A stretch of DNA of 64,000 nt, taken from NCBI RefSeq assembly GCF_025628985.1, contig NZ_JAOTEM010000001.1, positions 1 through 64,000 on the forward strand, read 5' to 3'. Under the pieces are notes generated by a model that was not told the origin of the DNA, ran no database searches, and saw nothing but the letters and a program-made list of their open reading frames with translations. Both the position numbers and the translations under genes were made by a program. This DNA comes from Chryseobacterium edaphi. GTDB taxonomy: Bacteria; Bacteroidota; Bacteroidia; Flavobacteriales; Weeksellaceae. Below, piece by piece: positions 35,334-44,730 of the stretch (positions are counted from its first letter, which is position 1; every line of letters begins with the position of its first letter).

Positions 35334-37364
35334 ATGACCAAATTTTACTTTTTAGCTTTCACATTTTATACTTCAATAGTTTTTTCGCAGAAAAAAGATT
35401 TCGCAACATTAATTTCGGAAGTACGGATTAACGCGTATAAAAAACCGACATCTTTCATCACTTCAACAAAATCTGTTTCTGTTGTTTCTGAAAATTTATT
35501 AAATCAAAATCCTCCCGAAAGATTATTAGAATCTATCAATCAGATTGCCGGAGCAAGAATGGAAGAACGTTCTCCCGGAAGTTATAGAATTTCCCTTCGT
35601 GGAAGTACTTTGCGATCGCCTTTTGGAGTTCGTAATGTTAAAGTTTATCTCGATGATTTCATTTTGTCTGATGCTTCGGGCAACACTTATTTTAACGTTA
35701 TTTCTCCCGAACTCATCAACAGAATGGAAATTTTCAAAGGTCCGGAAAGTGGTGATTTTGGAGCAGCAACCGGTGGAACGGTTTTATTACAAACACAGAA
35801 TTCAGAAAACACTTCAGCTAATATTTCTATTGGAAGTTATGGAACTTTTAATGAAAGCATAAATTTTTCCAAGCAATTTGGAAAACATTTTTTCCAGATT
35901 TTCCAGAATTATTACCGCACCGATTCGTACCGTGAACAGTCTGCAGTAGAAAGAAAACAGATTTTCCTTAAAGACAATTTCCAATACTCGAAAAATGCCG
36001 AGTTAAAAGCCATGATTCTCTTTTCTGATATCGACTATCAAACTCCGGGCGGATTGACTTTAGAACAAATGCAGCTCAACAGAAAGCAGGCAAGACCGAA
36101 AACAGCAACTGTTCCGGGCGCAAAAGAGCAGGATGCAGGAATTCGCAATAAAATGATTTTAGCAGGAATTTCTCATGAGTTTAAAATAATTCCAAATCTG
36201 TCGCATTTTGTTTTAGTTCAGGGTTCGTATGTAGATTTTGAAAATCCGTTTATTACCAATTATGAAAACCGTTTTGAGAGTAATTTTGCATTAAGAACTC
36301 ATATTAATTATCAGCAGAACTGGAAAGACATATCGGCAGAATGGAGATTAGGTTTTGAAGGCGGAACCAATCATATTTTCGTTAAAAACTTTGATAACAA
36401 TAAAGGAATTGAAGGAAATCCGCAGAATTTCGATAAGCTTAAAAATAATTCAGGATTCTTTTTTGTTTCCCAGAAATTGAATTTTAGTGAAAAACTGTTT
36501 TCGGATATTTCATTAAGTTTAAATTCAAATGCTTACGAATGGGAAAAGATTTTTCCAAGCTCTGAAAGCGGGAAAACGAAATTTAAAGATCAATTTCTTC
36601 CCAATTTCGGACTGACTTATCTTATCGGAAAAGGTTTTTCTGTACGGGGAAAAGTTGGAAAGGGAAATTCTGCTCCTACCAATGAGGAAATCCGCTCATC
36701 GAATCAGGAATTTAATTTAAATTTAGTTCCGGAATATGGCTGGAATAAAGAAATTGGAATCAAAAAACAGTTTGGAAATACAATTTTTGCAGAAGCTAGT
36801 TATTTTGACTTCAGAATGAAAGATGCAATCGTCAGAAGGCAAAATGATCGCGGACAGGAATTTTTTGTCAATTCCGGTGAAACCGTTCAAAAAGGTGTTG
36901 AGCTTTTAATAGAATCTAAAAATTTCAATCTTAAAAATGATTTTTTCAGTCATTTCAAATTTAGATTTTCGGGAAGTTTTTATGACTTTAAATTTCAAAA
37001 TTATCAGCAGGGAGGAAGTGATTTTTCAGGAAATGATTTGACAGGAGTTCCAAAAACGACGATCAACAGTTTATTGAATTTTACTTTTTTCAATAAACTA
37101 TCTGTAGATTATTCTCATTTCTATACTTCAAAAATACCTCTAAATGATGCGAATACGGTTTGGTCAGATTCTAATTTAATTGGCAATATCCAATTCAGAT
37201 ATCCTGTTCAATTTGATAAAACCAGGCTTGATTTATTTCTGCAAATTCAAAATTTGTACAATACAGATTATGTTTTAGGATTTGATATCAACGCTTTTGG
37301 AAACCGTTACTATAATCCCGCTGCAAAAAGGAATTTTGTTTTGGGTGTGAAGGTTGAATTTTAG
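35334..37364 (+). CDS. TonB-dependent receptor (iron-complex type)
   Basis: A 676-residue outer-membrane receptor. Signal (ends VFSQ), plug domain at about 30-160 (PERLLESINQIAGARMEERSPGSYRISLRGS..., then VYLDDF and EIFKGPESGDFGA), and a barrel ending in LGVKVEF with a terminal Phe. Compared with the first TonB receptor it is shorter and resembles siderophore or heme receptors (FecA/BtuB-like), with no partner lipoprotein. It is separated from the MFS gene by a terminator. Confidence 0.88.
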   Translation: MTKFYFLAFTFYTSIVFSQKKDFATLISEVRINAYKKPTSFITSTKSVSVVSENLLNQNPPERLLESINQIAGARMEERSPGSYRISLRGSTLRSPFGVRNVKVYLDDFILSDASGNTYFNVISPELINRMEIFKGPESGDFGAATGGTVLLQTQNSENTSANISIGSYGTFNESINFSKQFGKHFFQIFQNYYRTDSYREQSAVERKQIFLKDNFQYSKNAELKAMILFSDIDYQTPGGLTLEQMQLNRKQARPKTATVPGAKEQDAGIRNKMILAGISHEFKIIPNLSHFVLVQGSYVDFENPFITNYENRFESNFALRTHINYQQNWKDISAEWRLGFEGGTNHIFVKNFDNNKGIEGNPQNFDKLKNNSGFFFVSQKLNFSEKLFSDISLSLNSNAYEWEKIFPSSESGKTKFKDQFLPNFGLTYLIGKGFSVRGKVGKGNSAPTNEEIRSSNQEFNLNLVPEYGWNKEIGIKKQFGNTIFAEASYFDFRMKDAIVRRQNDRGQEFFVNSGETVQKGVELLIESKNFNLKNDFFSHFKFRFSGSFYDFKFQNYQQGGSDFSGNDLTGVPKTTINSLLNFTFFNKLSVDYSHFYTSKIPLNDANTVWSDSNLIGNIQFRYPVQFDKTRLDLFLQIQNLYNTDYVLGFDINAFGNRYYNPAAKRNFVLGVKVEF

Positions 37365-37390
37365 TGCGTCAGTTATTTACTTTAAACATT

Positions 37391-37420
37391 AAGTTTGTCA
37401 TTCCGGAGGAATCTCGACAA
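37391..37420. repeat. Copy 1 of the 'tgtcattccggaggaatc' repeat
   Basis: Contains gtttgtcattccggaggaat. Similar copies at 58112 and 61989, each in an intergenic gap. It lies between the convergent ends of the TonB receptor and the YpdA-like gene. Confidence 0.6.
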
Positions 37421-37421
37421 T

Positions 37422-38384
37422 TTATTTGGAAATAATATGTTTAACAATCATTTCCGCATGAATCCTTGAGTTTTCGATAAACCAAAGATGGGTATCTTTT
37501 CCTCCACAAACCACACCTGCTAAATACAAATTCGGGATATTCGATTCCATTGTTTCAAGATTGTAAACAGGATTCAAACATTCTTCCTGAAGATCAATGC
37601 CAGAATTTTTCAGGAAATCAAAGTCGGGAAGATAACCGGTCATCGCCAAAACAAAATCGTTCTCAATTTCCTGAATTTCACCATTTTCATCTTCAAAAAT
37701 AACAGAATTTTCTTTGATTTCTAATAGCTTTGAGTTAAAATGAGCTTTTATGCTTCCTTCTTCAATCCTATTTTCAATATCTGGTTTTACCCAATATTTT
37801 ACATTTTTTGAAATCTCAGAATGACGGATAATCATCGTTACTTCAGCACCTTTTCTGTAGGTTTCCAATGCAGCATCTACCGAAGAATTACTAGACCCGA
37901 CTACTACTATTTTTTGTTTTGCATAAGGATATGGTTCTGTATAATAATGTTTTACTTTTTCTAAATTTTCTCCGGGAATGTTCATCAAATTCGGGATGTC
38001 ATAAAATCCTGTAGAAATAATGACGTTTTTCGCCAGATATTTTGATTTTGAAGTTTTAATTTCAAATATTTTTTCTTTTTTAGAGACATTTAGAACTTTC
38101 TCATACAATTTGACATTCAGGTTTTTCTGTCTTGCAATTCCCTGATAATATTCCAAAGCTTCCTGTCTTCCTGGTTTTGGAGCAGTAGAAATAAAAGGAA
38201 TTTCAGCAATCTCTAATTTTTCGGCGGTCGAAAAAAATCTCATATACAAAGGATAATTGTAAAGCGAATTGACAATCGTACCTTTTTCAATAATTAAATA
38301 ACTGAGATTATTTTTCTTGGCTTCGAGCGCACAATTTAAACCAATTGGTCCGGCTCCGATAATGAGAATATCTAGAATTTCCAT
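37422..38384 (-). CDS. ypdA: YpdA-family FAD/NAD(P)-binding oxidoreductase
   Basis: A 320-residue two-dinucleotide-binding flavoprotein. FAD-binding GAGPIG (10-15), NAD(P)-binding GSSNSSVDAALETYRKGAEV, and C-terminal YLAGVVCGG. The sequence aligns in layout with YpdA, the putative bacillithiol disulfide reductase, rather than with a Cys-x-x-Cys thioredoxin reductase (no redox-active CxxC pair visible). It could reduce bacillithiol disulfide in the cytosol. A minus-strand -7-like box lies 12 bases upstream of its start. Confidence 0.82.
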   Translation of the reverse strand: MEILDILIIGAGPIGLNCALEAKKNNLSYLIIEKGTIVNSLYNYPLYMRFFSTAEKLEIAEIPFISTAPKPGRQEALEYYQGIARQKNLNVKLYEKVLNVSKKEKIFEIKTSKSKYLAKNVIISTGFYDIPNLMNIPGENLEKVKHYYTEPYPYAKQKIVVVGSSNSSVDAALETYRKGAEVTMIIRHSEISKNVKYWVKPDIENRIEEGSIKAHFNSKLLEIKENSVIFEDENGEIQEIENDFVLAMTGYLPDFDFLKNSGIDLQEECLNPVYNLETMESNIPNLYLAGVVCGGKDTHLWFIENSRIHAEMIVKHIISK

Positions 38385-38396
38385 CTAACAAATTTA

Positions 38397-38404
38397 CAAA
38401 AATA
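38397..38404 (-). promoter_or_regulatory. Promoter -7 box (TATTTTTG) for ypdA
   Basis: Exact minus-strand TAnnTTTG match just upstream of the ypdA start, implying a very short leader. Confidence 0.45.
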
Positions 38405-38469
38405 CATTCGCCAATGGTTTGATCTAAAAGCAAAAATTAAATTGACAATTAATATCTTCAAAACTTCAA

Positions 38470-38545
38470 AACATAAAAACTTTAATAGTCCAAAACTCTC
38501 CAACTCTAAAACCCTCCAACTCCCAAAACCCTTCAACCCCAAAAT
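38470..38545. repeat. Low-complexity 'ccaactc' tract
   Basis: C/A-rich sequence with repeated ccaactcta/ccaactccc blocks before the lipoprotein gene. No coding signal was accepted here; similar patterned sequence occurs near 43570. Confidence 0.35.
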
Positions 38546-38580
38546 GGCATCGCTTTTGGACTTTTTCGTAAAATTTTATA

Positions 38581-39216
38581 ATGAGAAAAATCTTCGCAGT
38601 ACTTTTGCTTCTAATTATATTTTCATGTGAAAAAAAGCAGGATAAAAATCCCGCAGTTTCAACGGATAACCTCAAAAGATCAAACGAAAGAACCGACACA
38701 AAACAAGACGCTCTTTCCAAAGAAGTTGCTTTAAAAAAGACGAATGATGAAGTTTTACAAGCCTTGAAAGTCGGTTATTACGATATTTTTGCCAATTATA
38801 TTCATCCACAGAAAGGAGTGAGATTTTCAATGTATGCTTTTGTTAATAAAAACGAAGACAAGCAATTCTCAAAAGCAGATTTTGAAAAATATTTACCTTC
38901 AAAAACTGTTTTTACGTGGGGATCAAGAGACGGATCGGGCGAAGTTTATAAAGCTACACTTAACAAATATCTTCACGATTGGGTCTTCAAAAAAGATTTT
39001 ACGAAATCTGAATATTCATTTAATACTTTTCAGGCAGGAGGAAATTCTCTCAACAATTTAAAAGAGATATATCCAAATAGTAATTTTACCGAAAATTATA
39101 TTTCCGGTTCCGAAAAGAGTGGCGGAATGGATTGGAATGCTTTACGTTTTGTCTTCGAAGAGTTTGACGGAAAGTATTATATTATTGCCGTCATCAATGA
39201 TGAATGGACGATCTAA
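38581..39216 (+). CDS. Lipoprotein of unknown function
   Basis: A 211-residue lipoprotein: signal MRKIFAVLLLLIIFSC with lipid Cys16. The first about 45 mature residues are charged and disordered-looking; a compact alpha/beta domain follows (about 60-211), ending in FEEFDGKYYIIAVINDEW, which looks like a folding-cap strand. It has the length and architecture of a Bacteroidota periplasmic lipoprotein, but I cannot name the domain. Preceded by low-complexity sequence and followed by an intergenic repeat. Confidence 0.6.
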   Translation: MRKIFAVLLLLIIFSCEKKQDKNPAVSTDNLKRSNERTDTKQDALSKEVALKKTNDEVLQALKVGYYDIFANYIHPQKGVRFSMYAFVNKNEDKQFSKADFEKYLPSKTVFTWGSRDGSGEVYKATLNKYLHDWVFKKDFTKSEYSFNTFQAGGNSLNNLKEIYPNSNFTENYISGSEKSGGMDWNALRFVFEEFDGKYYIIAVINDEWTI

Positions 39217-39268
39217 AATTCCCTTTCTTTGAAGGGGGTGGATTCAACGAAGTTGAAGACGAGGTAGT
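39217..39268. repeat. Intergenic repeat, copy B of 'ggaggggtgg' element
   Basis: Reads attccctttctttgaagg, then gggtggattcaacgaagttg and gacgaggtagttt, a diverged relative of the element at 10711-10775, sharing the order purine-rich block, ggtgg, attc, palindrome, gacg(g/a)gg. Confidence 0.4.
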
Positions 39269-40582
39269 TTATAAAATATCAGCTAAATTTTTGGTTAAAT
39301 TTCTTCTTGAAAACTTGTCGATGTTTCCTTTGCTTTCCTGAAGATTTCCACCTTTCCAAAGTTCAAATTTTTCTTGAATGAAATTTTTAATAGCTTCAGA
39401 ATCCTGATAACTGAAATGTTTTCCTGCATTTGTTTCATCTAAAATTTTAGCAACATCAGCTTCATTTGGACCAAATGAAATAATCTGTTTTCCGGTTGCT
39501 AAATATTCAAATATCTTTCCAGGAATAATCCCTTTCGAAGATTCATTAGGAAAATTGGTAATCAAAAGCATCGAAGAATTTGCCATTTCACCAATTGCTT
39601 TATCATGTGACAAATATCCAAGATTGTCGATATGATTTTTTAAACTTGAAGTTTCAATTGATTGCAAAATTTTATCATCAATTCTCCCTACAAATTTTAA
39701 TTTAAAATTTTCTGCAAATTCATCATTTGATTTAACTAAATCATCAAGCGCTTTCCAGAGATTTTCAGGATTTCTGAGTTGCTCAAGAACACCAATGTAG
39801 CTGAGTGTGAATTTTGTTTGAGAGTTTAAGGGCTCTAGCGTTTGAGATTGTGAGAATTTGAGGGTTTTTGTAGCATCGTTTTCATCAAAACCATTTGTAA
39901 TACAAACTGCATTGGCTCCGTTTTCTCTGAAATTTTCAGCATCTGTGTAGCTTGTTGCTAAAGTAATATCTGCATTTTTGAAAACATCACTTTCCATTTG
40001 ACGGTGCTTTTTGTCAGACTTGTTGGTGAGTTTTAAATGTTTGTAATACGAAATTTCTGTCCACGGATCGCGGAAATCGGCAATCCATTTGATATCTGGA
40101 AATTTTTGTTTTAGTTGTAAACCAATCAAATGTAAAGAATGTGGCGGTCCTGAAGTAACGACCACATCAATTTTATTAATCTTTAAATACTGCTCAAGAA
40201 ATTTTACAGAAGGATTTACCCAAAAAACTCTTGCATCAGGAATAAAAAAATTTCCTCTTACCCAAATTGATAATTTAGATTTCCAGCTTTGATTGTTCCC
40301 TACATCAAATTGTCCGGCTTTGAATTTTTTATTGCTTTTATTGAGTTTTTCTGCCAGTTGATAGGGCTCCCAGATTTTAGTTTTTATAATTTCTAAATTC
40401 TCAGGAACGTCTTTCATCAAGCTTTCATCAATCAAAGGATAACTCGGATTTTCTGGAGTAAAAATAATCGGTTCCCAGCCAAATTCAGGTAGATATTTTG
40501 CAAACTTCAACCATCGCTGAACGCCGGGTCCACCTGCAGGAGGCCAGTAATAAGTGATGATAAGGATTTTTTTTTCCTGCAT
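39269..40582 (-). CDS. Glycosyltransferase family 4-type
   Basis: A 437-residue GT-B glycosyltransferase. The N-terminal half starts ILIITYYWPPAGGPGVQR, the GT4 signature glycine-rich loop, and the C-terminal half has the GIIPGKIFEYLATGKQIISF sugar-nucleotide block. Cytosolic side of the inner membrane; probably adds a sugar to a surface polysaccharide or glycolipid. No other polysaccharide genes adjoin except yfhO upstream, with which it shares a strand and a 124-base gap. Confidence 0.85.
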   Translation of the reverse strand: MQEKKILIITYYWPPAGGPGVQRWLKFAKYLPEFGWEPIIFTPENPSYPLIDESLMKDVPENLEIIKTKIWEPYQLAEKLNKSNKKFKAGQFDVGNNQSWKSKLSIWVRGNFFIPDARVFWVNPSVKFLEQYLKINKIDVVVTSGPPHSLHLIGLQLKQKFPDIKWIADFRDPWTEISYYKHLKLTNKSDKKHRQMESDVFKNADITLATSYTDAENFRENGANAVCITNGFDENDATKTLKFSQSQTLEPLNSQTKFTLSYIGVLEQLRNPENLWKALDDLVKSNDEFAENFKLKFVGRIDDKILQSIETSSLKNHIDNLGYLSHDKAIGEMANSSMLLITNFPNESSKGIIPGKIFEYLATGKQIISFGPNEADVAKILDETNAGKHFSYQDSEAIKNFIQEKFELWKGGNLQESKGNIDKFSRRNLTKNLADIL

Positions 40583-40706
40583 AACAATTAAATTCCAAAC
40601 GAAAGCATCTTATTTTCTTAAAAGCGTAAGAGAAACTTTTATGGTGGAAATTTTAACCATTAAGAATGAAATTAAGTAGTTAAAATTATTAAGTTTAGCT
40701 TCGCTT

Positions 40707-43250
40707 TTACAGTTTCTCCTCAACTAGAATTTCTCTTTTATCTCTTTTGCGGTACATAAAATAAATTCCAAAACCACTCAACAATACAAACAATCCAAAA
40801 CATATTAGAGAAATCCATTTTCCGGTTTCAATTACTTTAGGTTCAAAAACCATTCTGATGCTATGTTCTCCGGCAGGAACATGAACTGCACGCAAAAGAT
40901 AATCTACTTTGATATATGGAACTTCTTTTTCGTCAACAAACATTTTCCAGCCGTGAGGATAATAAATCTCTGAAATAACAGCTAACTGTGGAGTTTTCGA
41001 TTGAGACTTAAACTCGAGTTCGTTCGCTTCGTATTTCGTTAAATTAATGGATGCTGTAGAATCTGCCTGAACCTGTTTTCCGCTGAAATAAGTTTTGTCG
41101 GAAGCGTTAATAACGGCTGTTTTCTTAGAATCAATATTTCCGAGTGATTTAATTTCTTCATCCGGAGTATTTACAAATTTCAGATCACCTACGAACCATG
41201 CATTTCCATTCGCATTAGGATTAGGAACAACTTGCGGCTCCTGCGGATTTCCGAAAATCATGTATTTTGTATTCAGTAAATTCAGGATTTTTGGCGTTTT
41301 TACGCTGTCTGCGTTTGAAATATATTCATTTAATAAATCATCATAGCGTCTCAGTCTTACTGCGTGATAACCACCAATTGAAGAGGTGAAATAAGATGTA
41401 TTGGTTTCACTAGTAACACCCAAAACCTGATTGTAAACTCTGTAGTGTTTTTTATCTTTTTCAGCGATCGTTTCCAAGGTTTTATTGACAGGAATACTTG
41501 CTAAAATAGATTGTAAATTTGGATTATCACCCACTTTTTCAGCCAGATAATCTGAACCTTCAGTCTGGAAAGGATTTTCCGCAAAAATTTTATCAACGTA
41601 ATTTTCATCATTCAGATAACGTTTGTTGACAGTCCAAAGATCAAATAAACTAACGACTCCGATAATGATCAAAGCAACATTCTGATTTAATTTTTGTTTT
41701 AAGCTAAAGAATAAAACAGCTGCGGTAATTCCAACATACAGTAAAGCTTTAATCGCATCAATTCTGAATAATTTGAATCTTTCTTCCGTTAAATAATCCA
41801 ATAAGAAAGGTGGTAAATAAGTTTTTTCGTTATCGGTGTGGAAACCTAATAATGATTTTCCGAACAAGATCAATATTAAAGTTAAACCTAAAACTCCTCC
41901 GCTTACATACGTGAGAACTTTCTTTTTATAATCTTCCTCTAATTTTGAATCGGTGTAAAATCTGTACAACCCGATAATCGCAATCAAAGGAAATAATAAT
42001 TCTATCACCACCAAAATCGAAGAAGGCGCTCTGAATTTGCTGTAAAAAGGAATATATTCAATAAAGAAATCTGAAAGGAACATAAAGTTGCTTCCCCAAG
42101 CTAAAAGAATCGTCAGAATTGTTGCTCCTAAAATCCAGTAACGGTATTTTTTTGATGCGAAAAAGAATCCTAAAAGTGCTAAGAAACAGACAATTGCTCC
42201 TTGATAAGCAGGTCCTGAAGTTCCCGGTTGATCTCCCCAATAAGTTACGCTTCCGAAACCTTTGGAAATTCTGTCGTATTCTGCCTGAGAAGTCACGTTT
42301 TCCTGTACAAGCTCCTGAACTTTAGTCATCATTTCTGCTGCTTCAGGTTCCTGGCTTCCACCTCCCATTAATCTTGGGATGAAAAGATTTAAGGTTTCCA
42401 ATTTGCCATAACTCCACATCAGAATGCTTTCCTTATCCATTCCTGAATTTCCGGCAGTATGATTTTCAGTATTTAAAATTTGTTTTCCTCTTACTGTCTC
42501 TTTAATGTATTCAGAGTTGGCCATGATTCTTTGGGAATTCATTCCGACACCAATGGCTAAAGCTGAAGCAATAATTCCGGATGAGACCAGGAAATGCTTC
42601 ATCGGAGTTTTGTTTTTAAGAGCTCTGATTAATTCAGATAAAAATAAAAATCCAAGTCCCAAGAATAAATAATAGGTCATTTGTGGATGATTGGCAGCGA
42701 CCTGTAATCCGAAGAATAGAGTTGTGACAATAAATCCGAGGACATATTTTTTTCTGATATAAACCAACAAAATCCCCGCTAAAAGTGGTGCAAAATATTC
42801 GATGGTATTAACTTTACCATTGTGTCCTGCTGCAATAATGATATAAAAATAGGTTGAAAGTCCGAAAAAAGTGGCTCCCAAAAGTGCATATTTCCAGTTT
42901 CTGACAGCGACCATTCCCAAAAGGAAAAACCCTGAAAATAGAAGAAAAAGATAGTTGACAGGTCTTGGAAGTATATTAAGATAACTGTCTAAGTTTTTAA
43001 TAATATCACCTTCAAAACGGCTTCCCATTTGATAAGTCGGCATTCCTCCAAACATAGAATCACTCCAATAAGTTTCTTTATCAAAACTGTCTCTGAAATC
43101 TATAAGTTCTTTAGCTCCGCCTCGATACTGAACAATGTCATGCTGAAAGAGTTGCTTTCCCGTAAAAACAGGAGTGGAATATAAAAATGCTAAAACTAAG
43201 AATGCAACGATGGAAATTGCAATGTAAATTAAGTTTTTATTTTTTGCCAT
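40707..43250 (-). CDS. YfhO-family polytopic membrane protein
   Basis: An 847-residue membrane protein with about a dozen helices. It matches the YfhO/glycosyltransferase-C-like layout: first large periplasmic loop with FRDSFDKETYWSDSMFGGMPTYQMG, helices through about 550, a large periplasmic C-terminal domain (ending in a strand-rich PAGEHSIRMVFEPK), and a last helix with a basic tail. The loop TPVFTGKQLFQHDIVQY is the GT-C-type start. Role is probably transfer of a sugar from a lipid carrier to an envelope glycan, as shown for YfhO in Gram-positive bacteria. Start is ATG; the next upstream gene is DUF4834. Confidence 0.82.
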   Translation of the reverse strand: MAKNKNLIYIAISIVAFLVLAFLYSTPVFTGKQLFQHDIVQYRGGAKELIDFRDSFDKETYWSDSMFGGMPTYQMGSRFEGDIIKNLDSYLNILPRPVNYLFLLFSGFFLLGMVAVRNWKYALLGATFFGLSTYFYIIIAAGHNGKVNTIEYFAPLLAGILLVYIRKKYVLGFIVTTLFFGLQVAANHPQMTYYLFLGLGFLFLSELIRALKNKTPMKHFLVSSGIIASALAIGVGMNSQRIMANSEYIKETVRGKQILNTENHTAGNSGMDKESILMWSYGKLETLNLFIPRLMGGGSQEPEAAEMMTKVQELVQENVTSQAEYDRISKGFGSVTYWGDQPGTSGPAYQGAIVCFLALLGFFFASKKYRYWILGATILTILLAWGSNFMFLSDFFIEYIPFYSKFRAPSSILVVIELLFPLIAIIGLYRFYTDSKLEEDYKKKVLTYVSGGVLGLTLILILFGKSLLGFHTDNEKTYLPPFLLDYLTEERFKLFRIDAIKALLYVGITAAVLFFSLKQKLNQNVALIIIGVVSLFDLWTVNKRYLNDENYVDKIFAENPFQTEGSDYLAEKVGDNPNLQSILASIPVNKTLETIAEKDKKHYRVYNQVLGVTSETNTSYFTSSIGGYHAVRLRRYDDLLNEYISNADSVKTPKILNLLNTKYMIFGNPQEPQVVPNPNANGNAWFVGDLKFVNTPDEEIKSLGNIDSKKTAVINASDKTYFSGKQVQADSTASINLTKYEANELEFKSQSKTPQLAVISEIYYPHGWKMFVDEKEVPYIKVDYLLRAVHVPAGEHSIRMVFEPKVIETGKWISLICFGLFVLLSGFGIYFMYRKRDKREILVEEKL

Positions 43251-43310
43251 TTTGGTTATCAGTAGATATTAAATTTAGATGTTTTTGAGATTTAGAAAAT
43301 ATTTAATAAA

Positions 43311-43538
43311 TTATCTTTTCTCTTTCACTTCTTCATAGTCCACAGTTTCTGCGTCCCACTTTACTTTTTTCTCAATATTTGTATTTGCGTTTTTGGTTTC
43401 CTTCGCCTGATTGTTATTGGGTCTGAAACCAGTATATTTATAAAATTTGTTGAAGAATATTCTTTTTAAAATATTCCAGACAAAGAAAATAATAATGGTA
43501 GCGAGAACTACCTCAAAAATACCTTTAATCAAAGACAT
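43311..43538 (-). CDS. DUF4834 small membrane protein
   Basis: A 75-residue protein with one N-terminal helix (LIKGIFEVVLATIIIFFVW) and a charged tail ending in KKVKWDAETVDYEEVKEK, the DUF4834 pattern. Function unknown. It is between yfhO and the DUF6263 gene on the same strand. Confidence 0.75.
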   Translation of the reverse strand: MSLIKGIFEVVLATIIIFFVWNILKRIFFNKFYKYTGFRPNNNQAKETKNANTNIEKKVKWDAETVDYEEVKEKR

Positions 43539-43610
43539 AATTATTTAATATTTAAAATTCAAAGTTTGATTATCGTCTAAAGAACGCTAAAATTCTCAAA
43601 CCCTAAAACT

Positions 43611-44657
43611 CTATTTTGCTGCAGGATTCACCATCACAGAAGAATTAGAAACACTCTTCATACTCTGAGATTGTTTTCCATCTGAAATTGTTTCAACCTG
43701 AGTAGTTTTTACATTGATATTCTGATTGGTAATCCAACCTGTGTTTTGGTCAAATTTAATCGTTCCGTTTTGAGCCAGTTCGCTGCTAATGCTGTGAGTC
43801 ATTTCGCCCTGAGATTTTTTCTCTTCTTTCTTAGGAATTCCTCCGGTTACAGAAATTTCAGCAATACCGTTTCCAACACTTTTCAGGACGTAATTTGAAG
43901 TTACTTTATATTTTCCGGTTTCGTCTGCACTTTCGCTTGTAGTCCATTTTTCACCGATTTTCACTCCTTTCTTAGGAATAATGGTTAAATTTTTCGAAAA
44001 CTGATCTTTCAAAACTTTTTCGTTAAAAGTTTGTTTAAGACTGGCAACAGCACTCGCTTTTTGGTTGGCATCTTTGATAAGCGTTCCAAGTGCGTTTCCA
44101 ATTTTAGTATAAATAGGTTCAAAACCTGTAATTGAGATCACGTTTCCTTTGCTGTCCATCTTCATATTCAGTTCGTTACCGGTCAAAGCACGGTTTACAT
44201 TCCAGATCATTTTAAGATTGTCTTCTTTAGGAATTGCCTGTTTTGTATCTACAACAATAGTTTTTCCGTCTGCACTTTGAGAATTTCTTTTTCCAATCAG
44301 ATTGATGGTGATATCGTAAATTCCACCTTTCACATCATTTACTGTAAAAGTCATTTCGTCTGTAGATTCACTCGTTCCGTTCAGGGTTTTTCCTGAAGGA
44401 TCGGTCATCGTTTTTACATCTCTCTGATAAGTTGTCAAAGGATACGTCTTTCCCTTCTCCAATTTAAAAGTTTGAGTGAAAACTCCCAAAGAGTCTTTGA
44501 TTGCAGGATTTGCTTTTACTTCAGCTACAGAATCCGCAGGAACTTCTACCGTAATGGTTTTTCCGGTTTTGGGATCTACTTTGGTTATTATTGCGGTTTC
44601 TTTTTTACAAGAAACAATGGCTAAAGAAATGAGTGCTATTGCTGCTATATTTTTCAT
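43611..44657 (-). CDS. DUF6263 lipoprotein
   Basis: A 348-residue lipoprotein: signal ISLAIVSC (lipid Cys17), then TKVDPKTGKTITVEVP repeat-like turns and a beta-rich domain of the DUF6263 family, with the two blocks KGGIYDITINLIG and KMDSKGNVISITGFEPIYTKIG. A segment GVKIGEKWT follows. Envelope role unknown. Same strand as the surrounding genes. Confidence 0.8.
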   Translation of the reverse strand: MKNIAAIALISLAIVSCKKETAIITKVDPKTGKTITVEVPADSVAEVKANPAIKDSLGVFTQTFKLEKGKTYPLTTYQRDVKTMTDPSGKTLNGTSESTDEMTFTVNDVKGGIYDITINLIGKRNSQSADGKTIVVDTKQAIPKEDNLKMIWNVNRALTGNELNMKMDSKGNVISITGFEPIYTKIGNALGTLIKDANQKASAVASLKQTFNEKVLKDQFSKNLTIIPKKGVKIGEKWTTSESADETGKYKVTSNYVLKSVGNGIAEISVTGGIPKKEEKKSQGEMTHSISSELAQNGTIKFDQNTGWITNQNINVKTTQVETISDGKQSQSMKSVSNSSVMVNPAAK

Positions 44658-44730
44658 AAATGATATTCTAATTTGTAATTTTCCTTTCCAATTTTAGGAA
44701 AGTGATTTTTCTTTTTAAATTTAAATCTGA

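Noticed and set aside
35545..35862. Plus-strand open frame of 105 residues inside the TonB receptor gene
   Set aside because: Out-of-frame shadow of a clear TonB receptor coding sequence.
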